In this document: piece after piece, positions 1 to 9,343 of the stretch
How positions within the stretch are numbered: position 1 is the stretch's first letter
How the letters are laid out: each line of letters opens with the position of its first letter
NCBI RefSeq assembly: GCF_028596025.1
Contig: NZ_CP117167.1
Location: 4,340,001 to 4,404,000, forward strand
DNA length: 64,000 bases
From: Mucilaginibacter jinjuensis
Lineage (GTDB): Bacteria > Bacteroidota > Bacteroidia > Sphingobacteriales > Sphingobacteriaceae
Direction of reading: 5' to 3'
Program-made: the position numbers and the translations under genes
Notes under the pieces: model-generated
Seen by the model: only the letters and a program-made list of their open reading frames with translations
Database searches by the model: none
Told to the model about the DNA's origin: nothing

Positions 1-857
1 ATGCGGGTATTTTGCCCTTTATTAGCGTGCAAAACCTTTACTTCTTTCTCGCTGAACTTGCGCACCAAAAACTTATACACATCCTCTGCCGAAACCCGGG
101 TTTTACAGAAAATGATCATTTTCTGAATATTTTCGGTATGGTCTAACAGGTATCTCAACAGGTTAATCTTTGTCTTAACACCCGGCACCATATAGATGCT
201 TTGCTCAACCGTAGTTGCCGGAGTTGCCTGCGGCGTAACTTCAATAACAGTAGGAAACTCAAGGAAATTACCTGCTAGTGATTGGATCTTATCAGACATA
301 GTAGCCGAAAACAACAGGTTCTGGCGTTTACGTGGCACTACCTCCAGTATCCGATTGATCTGTGGCATAAAGCCCATATCCATCATCTTATCGGCTTCAT
401 CGAGTACCAAAAACTTGAATCCAGCAGTAATAATATGCCCTGCCAAATACAGATCCATAAAACGGCCGGGTGTGGCTACGATAATATCTACACCTTTTTT
501 TAGCGCTTCAATTTGCGGTTTGGGGCCAAGGCCTCCGTATAAAATAACCGTACGCAGGTCGGTGTACTTGGCATAAGCCTTTACATTCTCTTCTATCTGC
601 ATAGCCAGTTCGCGCGTTGGTGCAATAATTAATGCCCTTGCGTGCTCACCCTGTGCATATTTAAGCTTCATGATAATGGGCAGCACATAGGCCGCGGTTT
701 TACCCGTACCGGTTTGCGCAATACCCAAAACATCCTGACCGTTTAACAACGGCGGGATCGCTTTTTCCTGAATAGGCGTAGCCTCGGTGTAACCGGCATC
801 GGCAATTGCATTCAATATCTGCCGGTTAAAATCAAAATCTTCAAAAACTACAGCCAT
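1..857 (-). CDS. DEAD-box ATP-dependent RNA helicase (C-terminus cut off by window edge)
   Basis: Translating the minus strand from the ATG at 857 gives 285 residues with no stop before the window edge. All motifs of helicase domain 1 are present: Q-motif ATPIQ (about 26-30), motif I AQTGTGKT (47-54), PTRELA (80-85), TPGR (129-132), DEAD (153-156) and SAT (184-186). After these a second domain starts with an IFCKT-type motif. DEAD-box proteins use ATP to unwind short RNA duplexes in ribosome assembly or mRNA turnover. Nothing here tells which subfamily (RhlE-like is my guess) or which RNA. The rest of domain 2 lies outside the window. Confidence 0.95.
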   Translation of the reverse strand, partial: MAVVFEDFDFNRQILNAIADAGYTEATPIQEKAIPPLLNGQDVLGIAQTGTGKTAAYVLPIIMKLKYAQGEHARALIIAPTRELAMQIEENVKAYAKYTDLRTVILYGGLGPKPQIEALKKGVDIIVATPGRFMDLYLAGHIITAGFKFLVLDEADKMMDMGFMPQINRILEVVPRKRQNLLFSATMSDKIQSLAGNFLEFPTVIEVTPQATPATTVEQSIYMVPGVKTKINLLRYLLDHTENIQKMIIFCKTRVSAEDVYKFLVRKFSEKEVKVLHANKGQNTR

Positions 858-882
858 GCGGCAAAGATAAGGTTCTTTCGAT

Positions 883-990
883 AGAGACAAGAATCAAGAT
901 ACAAGAACCAAGATAAATCGCGCCATGTTATAAAAAGCAATACATCAACCTTGCAAAATCTTGTCTCCTGTTTCTTGTCTCTTGACTCTC
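883..990. repeat. Inverted AAGAATCAAGAnACAAGA-type intergenic repeat
   Basis: Between the divergent helicase and dihydroorotase genes, 883-915 is rich in AGAGACAAGAATCAAGA and 959-988 carries the roughly reverse-complementary TCTTGTCTCCTGTTTC and TTGTCTCTTGACTC. Related words recur at 14310-14385, where they are direct, and in short form at 29484-29500 and 34623-34650. The arms are imperfect. It looks like one of several small repeat families in this genome rather than a gene. Confidence 0.55.
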
Positions 991-997
991 ATACAAC

Positions 998-1005
998 TAT
1001 CTTTG
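998..1005 (+). promoter_or_regulatory. TAnnTTTG -7 element for dihydroorotase
   Basis: TATCTTTG matches the Bacteroidota sigma-70 -7 consensus TAnnTTTG exactly and ends only 5 nt before the ATG at 1011. Transcription would then begin at or next to the start codon, implying a leaderless or nearly leaderless mRNA. The motif is seen; the start site is inferred. Confidence 0.6.
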
Positions 1006-1010
1006 TCCCT

Positions 1011-2348
1011 ATGTCATCAATCCTTATTAAAGCAGCCACAATAGTTAACGAGAACAAACAATTTACAGCCGACCTTTTAATTAAAGACGGCCTGATTGAA
1101 CGTATTGACGGAACAATTGATGTAAAAGCCGACCAGGAAATCAATGCGGAAGGCTTGCATTTATTCCCGGGATGTATTGATGACCAGGTGCATTTTCGCG
1201 AACCGGGCTTAACCCATAAAGGCGAAATTTATACCGAATCGCGCGCGGCTGTGGCTGGTGGTATTACTTCTTTTATGGAGATGCCGAATACAGTGCCGAA
1301 TACTTTAACGCAGGAATTACTGGAGCAGAAATACCAAATTGGCGCACAAAAATCATTAGCTAACTACTCATTTTTTATGGGGGCATCTAATGACAATCTT
1401 GATGAAGTTTTAAAAACCGATGCCAGCCAGGTATGTGGCATTAAAGTTTTCATGGGTTCATCAACAGGTAATATGTTGGTTGATAACCCTAAAACATTGG
1501 AGCATCTGTTTGCCGAATCGCCCATGCTGATTGCTACGCATTGCGAAGATGAAGCTACCATTAAAGCTAACCTGGAGCATTACAAGCAACTGGTAGGTGA
1601 GCAAAACCTGACCATAAAATTTCATCCTAAAATTCGTAGTGAAGAAGCTTGTTACTTGTCATCATCAATGGCCGTGGCATTGGCTAAGAAGCATAATACG
1701 CGTTTGCACATCCTGCATATTTCTACCGAGAAAGAAACGCACTTGTTCAGCAATGCCATCCCACTGAGCGAAAAACGGATTACTGCAGAAGCTTGTATCC
1801 ATCACCTCTGGTTTAGCGATGCTGATTACGAAACCAAAGGCAATCTCATTAAATGGAACCCAGCTGTTAAAACTGCTACAGACCGCGAAGGTATTTTGAA
1901 AGCTGTTTTAGATGGCCGCATTGATGTAATTGCTACAGATCACGCCCCTCATACTGCCGAAGAAAAGGCGCAACCTTATATGCAGGCACCATCTGGCGGC
2001 CCGCTGGTACAACATGCATTGCCTGCCATGCTGGAGCTTTATCACCAGGGTAAAATTACCTTAGAGCAAATTGCCGAAAAGATGGCCCATAACGTGGCTA
2101 CCCTATTCAGAATTGAAAAACGTGGATTTATCCGCGAAGGTTACTGGGCAGATATAGCATTGGTAAACCTGAATAACCCGTGGACGGTTACTAAAGACAA
2201 CATTTTATATAAATGTAACTGGAGCCCCTTTGAAGGCACTACTTTTAAATCAAAAATTGCACACACTATTGTGTCTGGCAAGCTGGCTTATCACAACGGG
2301 CAACTGGTTGAAGTTGGCTCTGGTTCGCGTTTAAGTTTCAGGCAATAA
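1011..2348 (+). CDS. pyrC: Dihydroorotase
   Basis: 445 residues from the ATG at 1011, chosen over an in-frame start at 951 because residue alignment begins at MSSILIK and a -7 promoter element sits between the two. Dihydroorotase closes carbamoyl-aspartate to dihydroorotate in pyrimidine synthesis in the cytoplasm. The amidohydrolase signature DDQVHFREPG (57-66) has Gln59 where many relatives have the first His of HxH. To my recollection this is usual in Bacteroidota members. ATDHAPH near the C-terminal third is the late metal/catalytic motif. Allantoinase/hydantoinase relatives are the alternative, but length and motifs favour dihydroorotase. It is monocistronic, with the next gene 70 nt downstream. 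Confidence 0.9.
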   Translation: MSSILIKAATIVNENKQFTADLLIKDGLIERIDGTIDVKADQEINAEGLHLFPGCIDDQVHFREPGLTHKGEIYTESRAAVAGGITSFMEMPNTVPNTLTQELLEQKYQIGAQKSLANYSFFMGASNDNLDEVLKTDASQVCGIKVFMGSSTGNMLVDNPKTLEHLFAESPMLIATHCEDEATIKANLEHYKQLVGEQNLTIKFHPKIRSEEACYLSSSMAVALAKKHNTRLHILHISTEKETHLFSNAIPLSEKRITAEACIHHLWFSDADYETKGNLIKWNPAVKTATDREGILKAVLDGRIDVIATDHAPHTAEEKAQPYMQAPSGGPLVQHALPAMLELYHQGKITLEQIAEKMAHNVATLFRIEKRGFIREGYWADIALVNLNNPWTVTKDNILYKCNWSPFEGTTFKSKIAHTIVSGKLAYHNGQLVEVGSGSRLSFRQ

Positions 2349-2418
2349 TTTTCGGCTAAACGTATCTTTCTTGTGATACAGTTTTAAGTTATAACCAATA
2401 ATTATAACTTAGTGCTAT

Positions 2419-3426
2419 ATGTTAAACCGCCGCAAGTTTATAACGCTTACTGCTGCAAGCGCCTATCTTACTACCCTCACTGATAAAGTTTTAGCTCAAA
2501 GTACAGAACCTTTAAAGTCGACCTTACCGGTAGTAATTTCTACCTGGGACTTTGGCGTCGCTGCCAACCAGGCGGCATGGGGTGTATTGAAAAAAGGCGG
2601 CCGTGCCTTAGATGCCGTTGAAGCCGGTGCCCGCATCCCCGAAGCCGATATGAAAAACCACAGTGTTGGCCGAGCCGGGTACCCCGACCGCGATGGACAT
2701 GTTACCCTTGATGCCTGTATTATGGATGAGCAGGGCAATTGCGGATCGGTAGCGGCGATGGAAAACATAGCCCACCCTATCTCTGTAGCACGTATGGTGA
2801 TGGAAAAAACCCCACACGTAATGCTGGCCGGTGATGGTGCTACGCAATTTGCTATTGAACACGGGTTCAAAAAAGAAACATTATTAACCCCTGAATCTGA
2901 AAAGGCCTGGAAAGAGTGGTTGAAAACCGCCAAATATGCACCGGTAATTAACAGCGAAAACAAAGATTATAAGCTCGGGAATAAATATAACCACGATACC
3001 ATTGGTATGCTGGCGTTGGATAGCAAAGGCAATATCTCTGGGGCATGTACCACCAGCGGCATGGCCTGGAAACTGCATGGCCGCGTAGGCGACAGCCCCA
3101 TCATTGGCGCAGGTTTATATGTGGATAACGAAGTTGGTGGCGCCACATCAACAGGTGTGGGCGAAGAGGTAATTCGTAACGTAGGGAGCTTTTTGGTGGT
3201 TGAACTGATGCGTCAGGGCCATTCTCCGCAGCAAGCTTGTGAGGAAGCCGTAAAACGGATCATCAAAAAAAAACCGGAGACTGCTAAACAGATCCAGGTT
3301 GGCTTTCTGGCCCTCAACAAAAAAGGTGAATATGGCGCATTCGCCATTCAGGAAGGATTCTCTTACGCGGTTTGTAATACCGAAAAACAAGACACACTGA
3401 TTAAGGGCGAGAGTTTTTACAAATAA
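2419..3426 (+). CDS. Glycosylasparaginase (N4-(beta-N-acetylglucosaminyl)-L-asparaginase), exported
   Basis: 335 residues. The N-terminus has a twin-arginine-like NRRKF followed by a hydrophobic stretch ending near VLAQ (residue 27), so Tat or Sec export to the periplasm is likely. The Ntn-hydrolase core shows the self-cleavage site HDTIG with Asp193-Thr194; Thr194 would become the N-terminal nucleophile after autoproteolysis into alpha and beta chains. GGATSTGVGEE is the conserved substrate-side segment. The family cleaves the GlcNAc-Asn bond of glycoasparagines, so a role in glycoprotein scavenging is inferred. It lies 39 nt upstream of cutC and may be co-transcribed. Confidence 0.9.
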   Translation: MLNRRKFITLTAASAYLTTLTDKVLAQSTEPLKSTLPVVISTWDFGVAANQAAWGVLKKGGRALDAVEAGARIPEADMKNHSVGRAGYPDRDGHVTLDACIMDEQGNCGSVAAMENIAHPISVARMVMEKTPHVMLAGDGATQFAIEHGFKKETLLTPESEKAWKEWLKTAKYAPVINSENKDYKLGNKYNHDTIGMLALDSKGNISGACTTSGMAWKLHGRVGDSPIIGAGLYVDNEVGGATSTGVGEEVIRNVGSFLVVELMRQGHSPQQACEEAVKRIIKKKPETAKQIQVGFLALNKKGEYGAFAIQEGFSYAVCNTEKQDTLIKGESFYK

Positions 3427-3465
3427 GCTGTGTATATTAGTACAACTATTTAGCTCCATCCTCTT

Positions 3466-4221
3466 ATGTATCAACCCGTAACGCTCGAAGTATGCGCTAA
3501 CTCTGTCACGTCTGCAATAGCCGCCCAGCAAGGCGGAGCCGTTAGAATAGAACTTTGTGAAAACCTGAACGAAGCCGGTACTACCCCATCATACGGACAA
3601 ATAATTTTAACCCGAAGGCTTTTAGAAATTAAAGTTTATACGCTCATCCGCCCTCGTGGAGGCGATTTTCTGTATACCGATTACGAGTTTGAAATTATGC
3701 TGGCCGACATTAACAACTGCATTAACGCAGGTTGCGACGGTGTGGTAATTGGTATGCTGAAGAAAGACGGCAGCATAGATAAAGACCGGAGCGGCATATT
3801 AGCCGACCTTGCCCGCAAACATGGCCTGGGGGTTACCTTTCACCGCGCCTTTGATATTTGTTCTGACTATTACCAGGCACTGGAAGATATCATCGATATT
3901 GGGTGCGAACGCATCCTTACATCTGGCGGTAAAACTACAGCCATGGAAGGTGCAGGCACAATTGCCCATTTGGTTGAAAAAGCAGCAGGCCGCATCAGTA
4001 TTATGGCGGGCAGCGGCATTAACGAGAACAATGTGGGCGACCTGGTTCGTTTTACCGGTATTAATGAGATCCATACCTCGGCCAAAGTACGTAATCAAAG
4101 CCGCATGGATTACCATAATGAACACATTATGATGGGCAACCGCTATCATGATTTGTATACTTTTGAAAGTACCGATATTGAGCGGGTAAAAGAGATATTG
4201 GCGAAAGCAAATGGGCAATGA
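3466..4221 (+). CDS. cutC: CutC family protein (copper homeostasis, TIM barrel)
   Basis: 251 residues, full length for CutC. Recognisable segments are LEVCANSVTSAIAAQQGGAVRIELCENL at the N-terminus, LIRPRGGDFLY (about 57-67), GVVIGML, the VTFHRAFD strand and the RILTSGGK segment. CutC has been linked to copper tolerance, but the biochemical role is disputed. It follows the glycosylasparaginase by 39 nt. It converges on the large envelope protein gene, and a strong 28-bp inverted repeat lies between them. Confidence 0.92.
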   Translation: MYQPVTLEVCANSVTSAIAAQQGGAVRIELCENLNEAGTTPSYGQIILTRRLLEIKVYTLIRPRGGDFLYTDYEFEIMLADINNCINAGCDGVVIGMLKKDGSIDKDRSGILADLARKHGLGVTFHRAFDICSDYYQALEDIIDIGCERILTSGGKTTAMEGAGTIAHLVEKAAGRISIMAGSGINENNVGDLVRFTGINEIHTSAKVRNQSRMDYHNEHIMMGNRYHDLYTFESTDIERVKEILAKANGQ

Positions 4222-4237
4222 TTAATCTCTTTAGGCT

Positions 4238-4377
4238 TTGTCATTTCGACGATAGGAGAAATCTTTTATGCTTTGTAAGTATCAGCCTTTGTCATTCAGA
4301 GCGATAGCGAAGAATCTTCTTCACCTTGCATTGCCGCTTTACAAAGCAGAAGATTTCTCCTATCGTCGAAATGACAA
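4238..4377. repeat. REP-like element, TGTCATTTCGACGATAGG family, with perfect 28-bp arms
   Basis: Arms at 4238-4265 and 4350-4377 are perfect reverse complements (TTGTCATTTCGACGATAGG...). Inside, TGTCATTCAGAGCGATAGCG is a related variant. The element lies between two convergent genes and could also act as a bidirectional terminator. Members of the same TGTCATTnCGA family occur at 11329-11419, 26613-26698, 34664-34745, 34772-34888, 45200-45281 and 60821-60917. Confidence 0.85.
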
Positions 4378-4398
4378 AATATGTTTTTAAAAAACATC

Positions 4399-7236
4399 CT
4401 AAAATATTGTCAACGGCACCACCAACTCAATTCTGTTAGGCCCGTGGCTGCCCAAATCTTCATCCAGCAAGTGCGTATACCTTAAACCAAATGTAATTGG
4501 TGCCTGGTTAAACCATTGCGTATCAAAAAACACCTCCATACCTGTAGATCTGAAATTGCCTTTATACGGCGAACCATCGGTGTAAAAATCCTGTCCCTTG
4601 GTATAATCGAAAAACAGGTTGCCCCGGATCCTTAAAAAGTAAATAAAGTTGGCAATACCTGCATCGGGATACGCAATCGGGAAATGATAGTTCACGCCAA
4701 CCTTGTCCATTTTGTACAGGTTATAAACGGTATAGCCACGGGAGAATGGAAAATCATTAGAGAAATCGATCACCGTATTCTGGCTGCGTTGCTGATGCGC
4801 CAGAGCTACCACGAAGTTGTGACTATTAGCTAAACCAGGGAAGTAAAAATTACCCGTTGCTAGAAACTGATAGTTATCGGCATTAATAACCCCTTTCTTA
4901 AAATTCAGGGTTACAGCCTGCGCCAGGTGCGGATAAATTTGCTGCACAGCCTGCTGCATACTATTGCTAAAGGTAATACTGTTATTGAGGTATACAAATG
5001 ATTGATCGGCAAACCTGTCGCGATAGGCGGACTGGAAATTAACCGTATTGTAATAAGCCGAGCTACCGATACTTAAATATGTACTATGCTGCCCCGAACT
5101 AAAGTTAAAAGGTACAGATGCACCGGCGTGGATCTGCGCTTCGTTCCAGTAAATGCTTTCGCCGCGGTAGTAACCTTTACGGTCGAAGGTATAATCGGCA
5201 CCTGCCGAAACATAAGGGAACCAGCCACCATACACAGCATCGTATCCAAATTGCTTGTACCCTTCGTTACGGTTATAGGTACCTGATAAGGCCGATTGGA
5301 AAGTATTCAACACATTCTCACCTGATAATGAAAGTGTGTAGTTAGGATCTTCAAAATCGGGCAGCAAACTGTGAAAATTAAAAAAGTTATGCAGTTTATT
5401 ATACTTACTTACTTTGAAGGGCTGCGTTTCTACCTTTGCTAATAAATCAGCAGCCGAATCTTTTTTCAGTGCCGTAATGTTATAATCAGAAAGCACACGC
5501 TTTGTATACGTTTCATCAACAGGCTGCCATTGCAGGCTTTGTTTATCGGCCTGATGTAATTGATAACCATAGGCGCTAAAACTTACCCAAGCTAGTTTAT
5601 TACCTGCTACAGATGGCTCGTAATTGCCAATGCCATACTTCAGCGTATCACTTTGTAGTTGATACAGTTTTTTGTCGGGGATGGATACGGCATACAGGCG
5701 ATCATTCATCCCCGTTGTTGCTGTAAAGTAAACTGTATCTTTTTGTACGGCAATAAAGCCTACAGGTGCAATATCATAAGCCAGTAAATTATCAATACTA
5801 CCGGTTTTAATATCAATAGTGGCAACCGTCATTTTTCCCTGCGGGTTGCGGATACCTGAAATGATCTTATCCGATCCATAGAATTTAGGATAGGTATAGA
5901 ATACGCCATTTTTAGCCGGAACCTCGGCAATCAACCTACCATTCTCTGCATCCAGGATATGCAGTTTGCTTTTACCCGATGGATCAACCTGGACGGCTAC
6001 GATTGTTTTGCCATCATCGCTAAATGATGGAGAGAAATATTTAGATCTCGAAGTCAGTTTCTTTTGCTCCCCAGTGATTACATCAATTACTTTTAGTTCG
6101 TTATAGTTGCGGTATCCCCAACGCAGATCGGGGCGATAGGAGGCGTAAACTATCTTGCCATCATGATAACTGAAATGCCTGTCAAGTGACAGATCCTTCG
6201 CCCTGATCTGTTTTTCTTTATTCCCGGTACGGATCACAAAGGCCGGGATCTTTTTGTACGAACTTTTTACATAGATCACCGTGCTGTCGTTCACTACGGC
6301 CGGATACTCGTTATCGGCAATAAAATGCTGGTTCTTTTTATATTTCGGGCCAACTACTTTCTCGGCTGGGGTAGCAATTTGTTTCTTGAAATACCCCAAA
6401 GCATCATTTCTGAACTGCGGGTAGCTCAGTCCAGAGTATCTTTTCACACTATGCTCAAACGGATAAAACAAGTTATGGTAAGCGGCAGCATCGTGCGTTA
6501 CATTGCGCCAAAACATCGGCCCATACTTTTCGCGGCCATAAGCGTTCATCATATAGCCCAAAGGGTACCAGTCTGGCACATAATCGCGGTACGATCCGTT
6601 GCGCAGCTTCATCCAGCTGTAATCCTTATTAGCATCCCACAAACCGTGGAAACCGTTAAAGAAGTAAGGCAACCTGCCCCTGCCCTGCTCGCTCACATGG
6701 GTTTCGTTAAAAACGGCATCGCCCTCAAAAAACCAATCGGGTACAGCAATCTCGTTCCCTAATAGCTGACCGCTTTCGCCAAAAATAACGTGCAGTACTT
6801 TCGATAAACCTACATTGAAGTTATTATATTGCTGTACATGCCGAAACTCGTGAATAGCCAACTGATCAGACCAGGTTAAGCTGCCTAGCTCAAAACTATT
6901 TTGATCGGGGGTCAAATAAAATTCACTTTTAAAGGGAGCCAGCATCACAAAGCCATTAGAAATAATGGTTTGGTTTTGCATTAATATGTTCACCTGCTTT
7001 TGCTTGGTGCCTATGGTTGGTTTTACTGCGCCATTCATTTGCGATATGATACTGGCCACACGCAAGCCTACAGAATCTAACCCATTTGGGAAAATAACAC
7101 GAGCAGCCGGCGTATTAACCTGTCGCCAGTTAATAGATGGTGGGTTACCGCCAAACTCCTGGGCTTTTGCGCCTAAAGTGCAAACAGACAGTACACAACA
7201 AAACAGAACTCTTTTAGGGGAAAGCAGCTTAAACAT
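4399..7236 (-). CDS. Envelope protein: gluzincin-like domain, TolB/WD40-like propeller and predicted C-terminal beta-barrel
   Basis: 945 residues with a signal peptide ending near GAKAQ (26). The N-terminal third has HEFRH (129-133), which fits zinc-binding HExxH, followed by DWFFEGDAVFNET (167-179), where E171 or E178 could be the third ligand, as in M1/M61-type gluzincins. The middle contains repeated segments of the type FSPSFSDDGKTIVAV typical of TolB/PD40 propeller blades. The last ~300 residues alternate aromatic strands and end in VVPLTIF, suggesting an outer-membrane barrel. Substrate is unknown. It could be a surface protease or an assembly factor; the combination is inferred from motifs only. 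Confidence 0.75.
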   Translation of the reverse strand: MFKLLSPKRVLFCCVLSVCTLGAKAQEFGGNPPSINWRQVNTPAARVIFPNGLDSVGLRVASIISQMNGAVKPTIGTKQKQVNILMQNQTIISNGFVMLAPFKSEFYLTPDQNSFELGSLTWSDQLAIHEFRHVQQYNNFNVGLSKVLHVIFGESGQLLGNEIAVPDWFFEGDAVFNETHVSEQGRGRLPYFFNGFHGLWDANKDYSWMKLRNGSYRDYVPDWYPLGYMMNAYGREKYGPMFWRNVTHDAAAYHNLFYPFEHSVKRYSGLSYPQFRNDALGYFKKQIATPAEKVVGPKYKKNQHFIADNEYPAVVNDSTVIYVKSSYKKIPAFVIRTGNKEKQIRAKDLSLDRHFSYHDGKIVYASYRPDLRWGYRNYNELKVIDVITGEQKKLTSRSKYFSPSFSDDGKTIVAVQVDPSGKSKLHILDAENGRLIAEVPAKNGVFYTYPKFYGSDKIISGIRNPQGKMTVATIDIKTGSIDNLLAYDIAPVGFIAVQKDTVYFTATTGMNDRLYAVSIPDKKLYQLQSDTLKYGIGNYEPSVAGNKLAWVSFSAYGYQLHQADKQSLQWQPVDETYTKRVLSDYNITALKKDSAADLLAKVETQPFKVSKYNKLHNFFNFHSLLPDFEDPNYTLSLSGENVLNTFQSALSGTYNRNEGYKQFGYDAVYGGWFPYVSAGADYTFDRKGYYRGESIYWNEAQIHAGASVPFNFSSGQHSTYLSIGSSAYYNTVNFQSAYRDRFADQSFVYLNNSITFSNSMQQAVQQIYPHLAQAVTLNFKKGVINADNYQFLATGNFYFPGLANSHNFVVALAHQQRSQNTVIDFSNDFPFSRGYTVYNLYKMDKVGVNYHFPIAYPDAGIANFIYFLRIRGNLFFDYTKGQDFYTDGSPYKGNFRSTGMEVFFDTQWFNQAPITFGLRYTHLLDEDLGSHGPNRIELVVPLTIF

Positions 7237-7254
7237 TATTGTGAATGTAAGTAA

Positions 7255-7345
7255 ATTGTCTGAATCAGAATTTACAGAATTTAAGAATTAACGGAATGTT
7301 TTGAATTAAATTCTGTCCATTCTAAAATCCTGTAAATTCTGATCA
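7255..7345. repeat. Inverted CAGAATTTACAGAATTTAAGAAT-type repeat
   Basis: 7258-7293 contains CAGAATTTACAGAATTTAAG and AATTAACGGAATG. The segment 7315-7345 carries the approximate reverse complement (CATTCTAAAATCCTGTAAATTCTGAT). A one-sided relative occurs at 60646-60678. It lies between the divergent barrel-protein and hscA genes. A non-coding repeat is the simplest reading. Confidence 0.6.
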
Positions 7346-7388
7346 AGGCAATATACACTAACATGACAGTGCATACAACAAATCTCGC

Positions 7389-7396
7389 TACATTTG
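7389..7396 (+). promoter_or_regulatory. TAnnTTTG -7 element for hscA
   Basis: TACATTTG fits the Bacteroidota -7 consensus and lies 25 nt before the hscA start at 7422, leaving an untranslated leader of roughly 20 nt. The match is seen; the promoter role is inferred. Confidence 0.55.
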
Positions 7397-7421
7397 CCAT
7401 TCGTATAAGAAGTATAATAAC

Positions 7422-9278
7422 ATGGCTAAAGTTTCTATAAACCTGGCAACAGGTTCATTGCAAAAAGAAGATATTATTGTAGGTATTGATTTGGGTACTA
7501 CCAATTCGCTGGTGGCTTTTATTAATCCTGATAAGCAACCCTTGGTAATTAATGATGCCGGTAAGGGTGTGTTGGTGCCTTCGGTAATTCACTTTGGGCA
7601 AACGGGCGATATTACCGTTGGAAACGAGGCTAAAGAATACTTAACTACCGACCCTACAAATACCATTTTTTCAGTGAAACGCCTTTTAGGTCGTTCATAC
7701 AAAGACATTGAAAATTACCAGGATTTTTTCTCGTACAAAGTTATTGACGACGACACCGAAAGCCTGGTGAAAATTAAAGTTGGCGATAAATTTTATACGC
7801 CGATTGAGCTTTCATCACTGATATTAAAAGAGCTGAAGGAGCGTGCCGAACATGCATTAAAAACCCCTGTAACCCGTGCAGTAATTACCGTACCTGCTTA
7901 TTTTAATGATTCGCAACGCCAGGCAACACGCGATGCAGGTAAACTGGCTGGATTGGACGTGTTACGTATTGTGAACGAACCTACTGCGGCAAGTTTAGCT
8001 TATGGCATCGGCTTAAACCCCGAAGAAACTAAAACTGTTGCCGTTTATGATTTAGGCGGTGGTACTTTCGATGTATCTATCCTGCAAATTCAGAACGGTA
8101 TTTTCGAAGTGCTATCAACCAATGGTAACACATTTTTAGGTGGTGACGATTTTGACCGTGCCATTGCCGATTACTGGATTGCTGAAAATAAAATTGACAA
8201 ATCCACGCTTGATAATAACAGCGAACTGGTTCAACAGATTCGCTTAAAGGCTGAAGAAGCTAAAAAATCATTCGCACACCAAAGTATTTTTAATGAAAAG
8301 ATCGGCGATATCTGGTGTACTATTGATCGTGCTAAATTCGAAGAATTAATTTCGGCCAAAGTAACTGAAACTATTGATGCCTGCCGCAATGCCTTGAAAG
8401 ATGCCAGTTTAACAGTTACCGATATTGATGAAGTGATTATGGTTGGCGGCTCAACCCGCACAGCATTGGTTAAACAAAAGGTAGCAGAGTTTTTCGGCAG
8501 ACCGGTACACGATGATGTAAACCCTGATGAAGTAGTTGCCCTTGGCGCTGCTTTACAAGCCGATATTTTAGCAGGTAACCGCAGCGATATTTTATTGCTT
8601 GATGTTACGCCACTATCTCTTGGTATTGAAACGATGGGTGGTTTAATGGATGTGATAGTGCCGCGTAATTCTAAAGTGCCTACCAAAGCAGGCAGACAAT
8701 ATACCACTTCGGTTGATGGACAAGTGAACATGAAGATCACCGTTTACCAGGGCGAGCGTGATTTAGTAAAAGAGAACCGCAAACTGGCCGAATTTGATTT
8801 GAAAGGTATCCCTGCTATGCCTGCCGGTTTCCCTAAAGTAGATATTAACTTTTTGCTGAATGCCGATGGTATCCTGAAAGTACAGGCCATCGAATTACGA
8901 TCTGGCACTAAGCAGGAAGTTGAAGTTAAACCAACCTACGGTATTACCGACGATCAGGTTGAGCAAATGTTGATTGACAGCATTACCCACGCCAAAGACG
9001 ATGTAGCCCAACGTATGCTGATTGAAGCGCGTACAGAAGGCGAACAAATGGTGTACACCGCCAATCGTTTTATCGAGAAAAATAGAGAGTATCTTTCTAT
9101 CGCAGAGATCACCCAAACAGTTGAACATATTAAAGCCTTACAGGAAGCCCTAAGCGGCGGCGATAAAGATGCTATTCACCAAAAACTGGATGAATTGAAC
9201 GATTATACCCGCCCGTTTGCCGAGCGTGTAATGGATGTAGCCATAAGCCACGCCATGAAGGGCAAGGCGATAGAGTAA
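7422..9278 (+). CDS. hscA: Fe-S cluster assembly chaperone HscA (Hsp70 family)
   Basis: 618 residues of the Hsp70 fold: phosphate-1 motif VGIDLGTTNSLV (20-31), YDLGGGTFDVSI and VGGSTR. It resembles HscA rather than DnaK. It is shorter, has the GERDLVKENRKLAEF/DLKGIPAMPAG region in the substrate domain, and lacks the acidic EEVD-like tail. HscA with HscB helps transfer Fe-S clusters from IscU, binding the IscU motif LPPVK. That motif is present in the IscU encoded at 62856-63269. Unlike in the proteobacterial isc operon, this gene stands alone here, with no hscB or fdx next to it. A DnaK paralogue is the alternative. Confidence 0.8.
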   Translation: MAKVSINLATGSLQKEDIIVGIDLGTTNSLVAFINPDKQPLVINDAGKGVLVPSVIHFGQTGDITVGNEAKEYLTTDPTNTIFSVKRLLGRSYKDIENYQDFFSYKVIDDDTESLVKIKVGDKFYTPIELSSLILKELKERAEHALKTPVTRAVITVPAYFNDSQRQATRDAGKLAGLDVLRIVNEPTAASLAYGIGLNPEETKTVAVYDLGGGTFDVSILQIQNGIFEVLSTNGNTFLGGDDFDRAIADYWIAENKIDKSTLDNNSELVQQIRLKAEEAKKSFAHQSIFNEKIGDIWCTIDRAKFEELISAKVTETIDACRNALKDASLTVTDIDEVIMVGGSTRTALVKQKVAEFFGRPVHDDVNPDEVVALGAALQADILAGNRSDILLLDVTPLSLGIETMGGLMDVIVPRNSKVPTKAGRQYTTSVDGQVNMKITVYQGERDLVKENRKLAEFDLKGIPAMPAGFPKVDINFLLNADGILKVQAIELRSGTKQEVEVKPTYGITDDQVEQMLIDSITHAKDDVAQRMLIEARTEGEQMVYTANRFIEKNREYLSIAEITQTVEHIKALQEALSGGDKDAIHQKLDELNDYTRPFAERVMDVAISHAMKGKAIE

Positions 9279-9302
9279 TTTGCAATAAAATATTAACCGT
9301 AG

Positions 9303-9328
9303 AGCCACAATACTTTGTGGCTTTTTTT
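9303..9328 (+). terminator. Intrinsic terminator after hscA
   Basis: Stem AGCCACAA (9303-9310) / TTGTGGCT (9315-9322) with a T-run to 9328. It begins 24 nt after the hscA stop. The same word also belongs to the CCGTAGAGACACAA repeat family just downstream. Confidence 0.75.
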
Positions 9329-9343
9329 ATTTGTAGATATTTT

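Noticed and set aside
196..576. A 126-residue plus-strand reading frame
   Set aside because: It is antisense to the well-conserved DEAD-box helicase domain and has no protein-like features.
1182..1200. Loss of the first His of the HxH motif in dihydroorotase (Gln59) as a sign of an inactive paralogue
   Set aside because: The same DDQVHFREPG form is, to my recollection, usual in Bacteroidota dihydroorotases; all later catalytic motifs are intact, so I treat it as lineage-typical.
2496..2963. A 155-residue minus-strand frame
   Set aside because: Antisense shadow of the glycosylasparaginase gene, low-complexity and without start-site signals.
8231..8740. A 169-residue minus-strand frame
   Set aside because: Lies wholly inside hscA on the opposite strand; codon pattern follows hscA.
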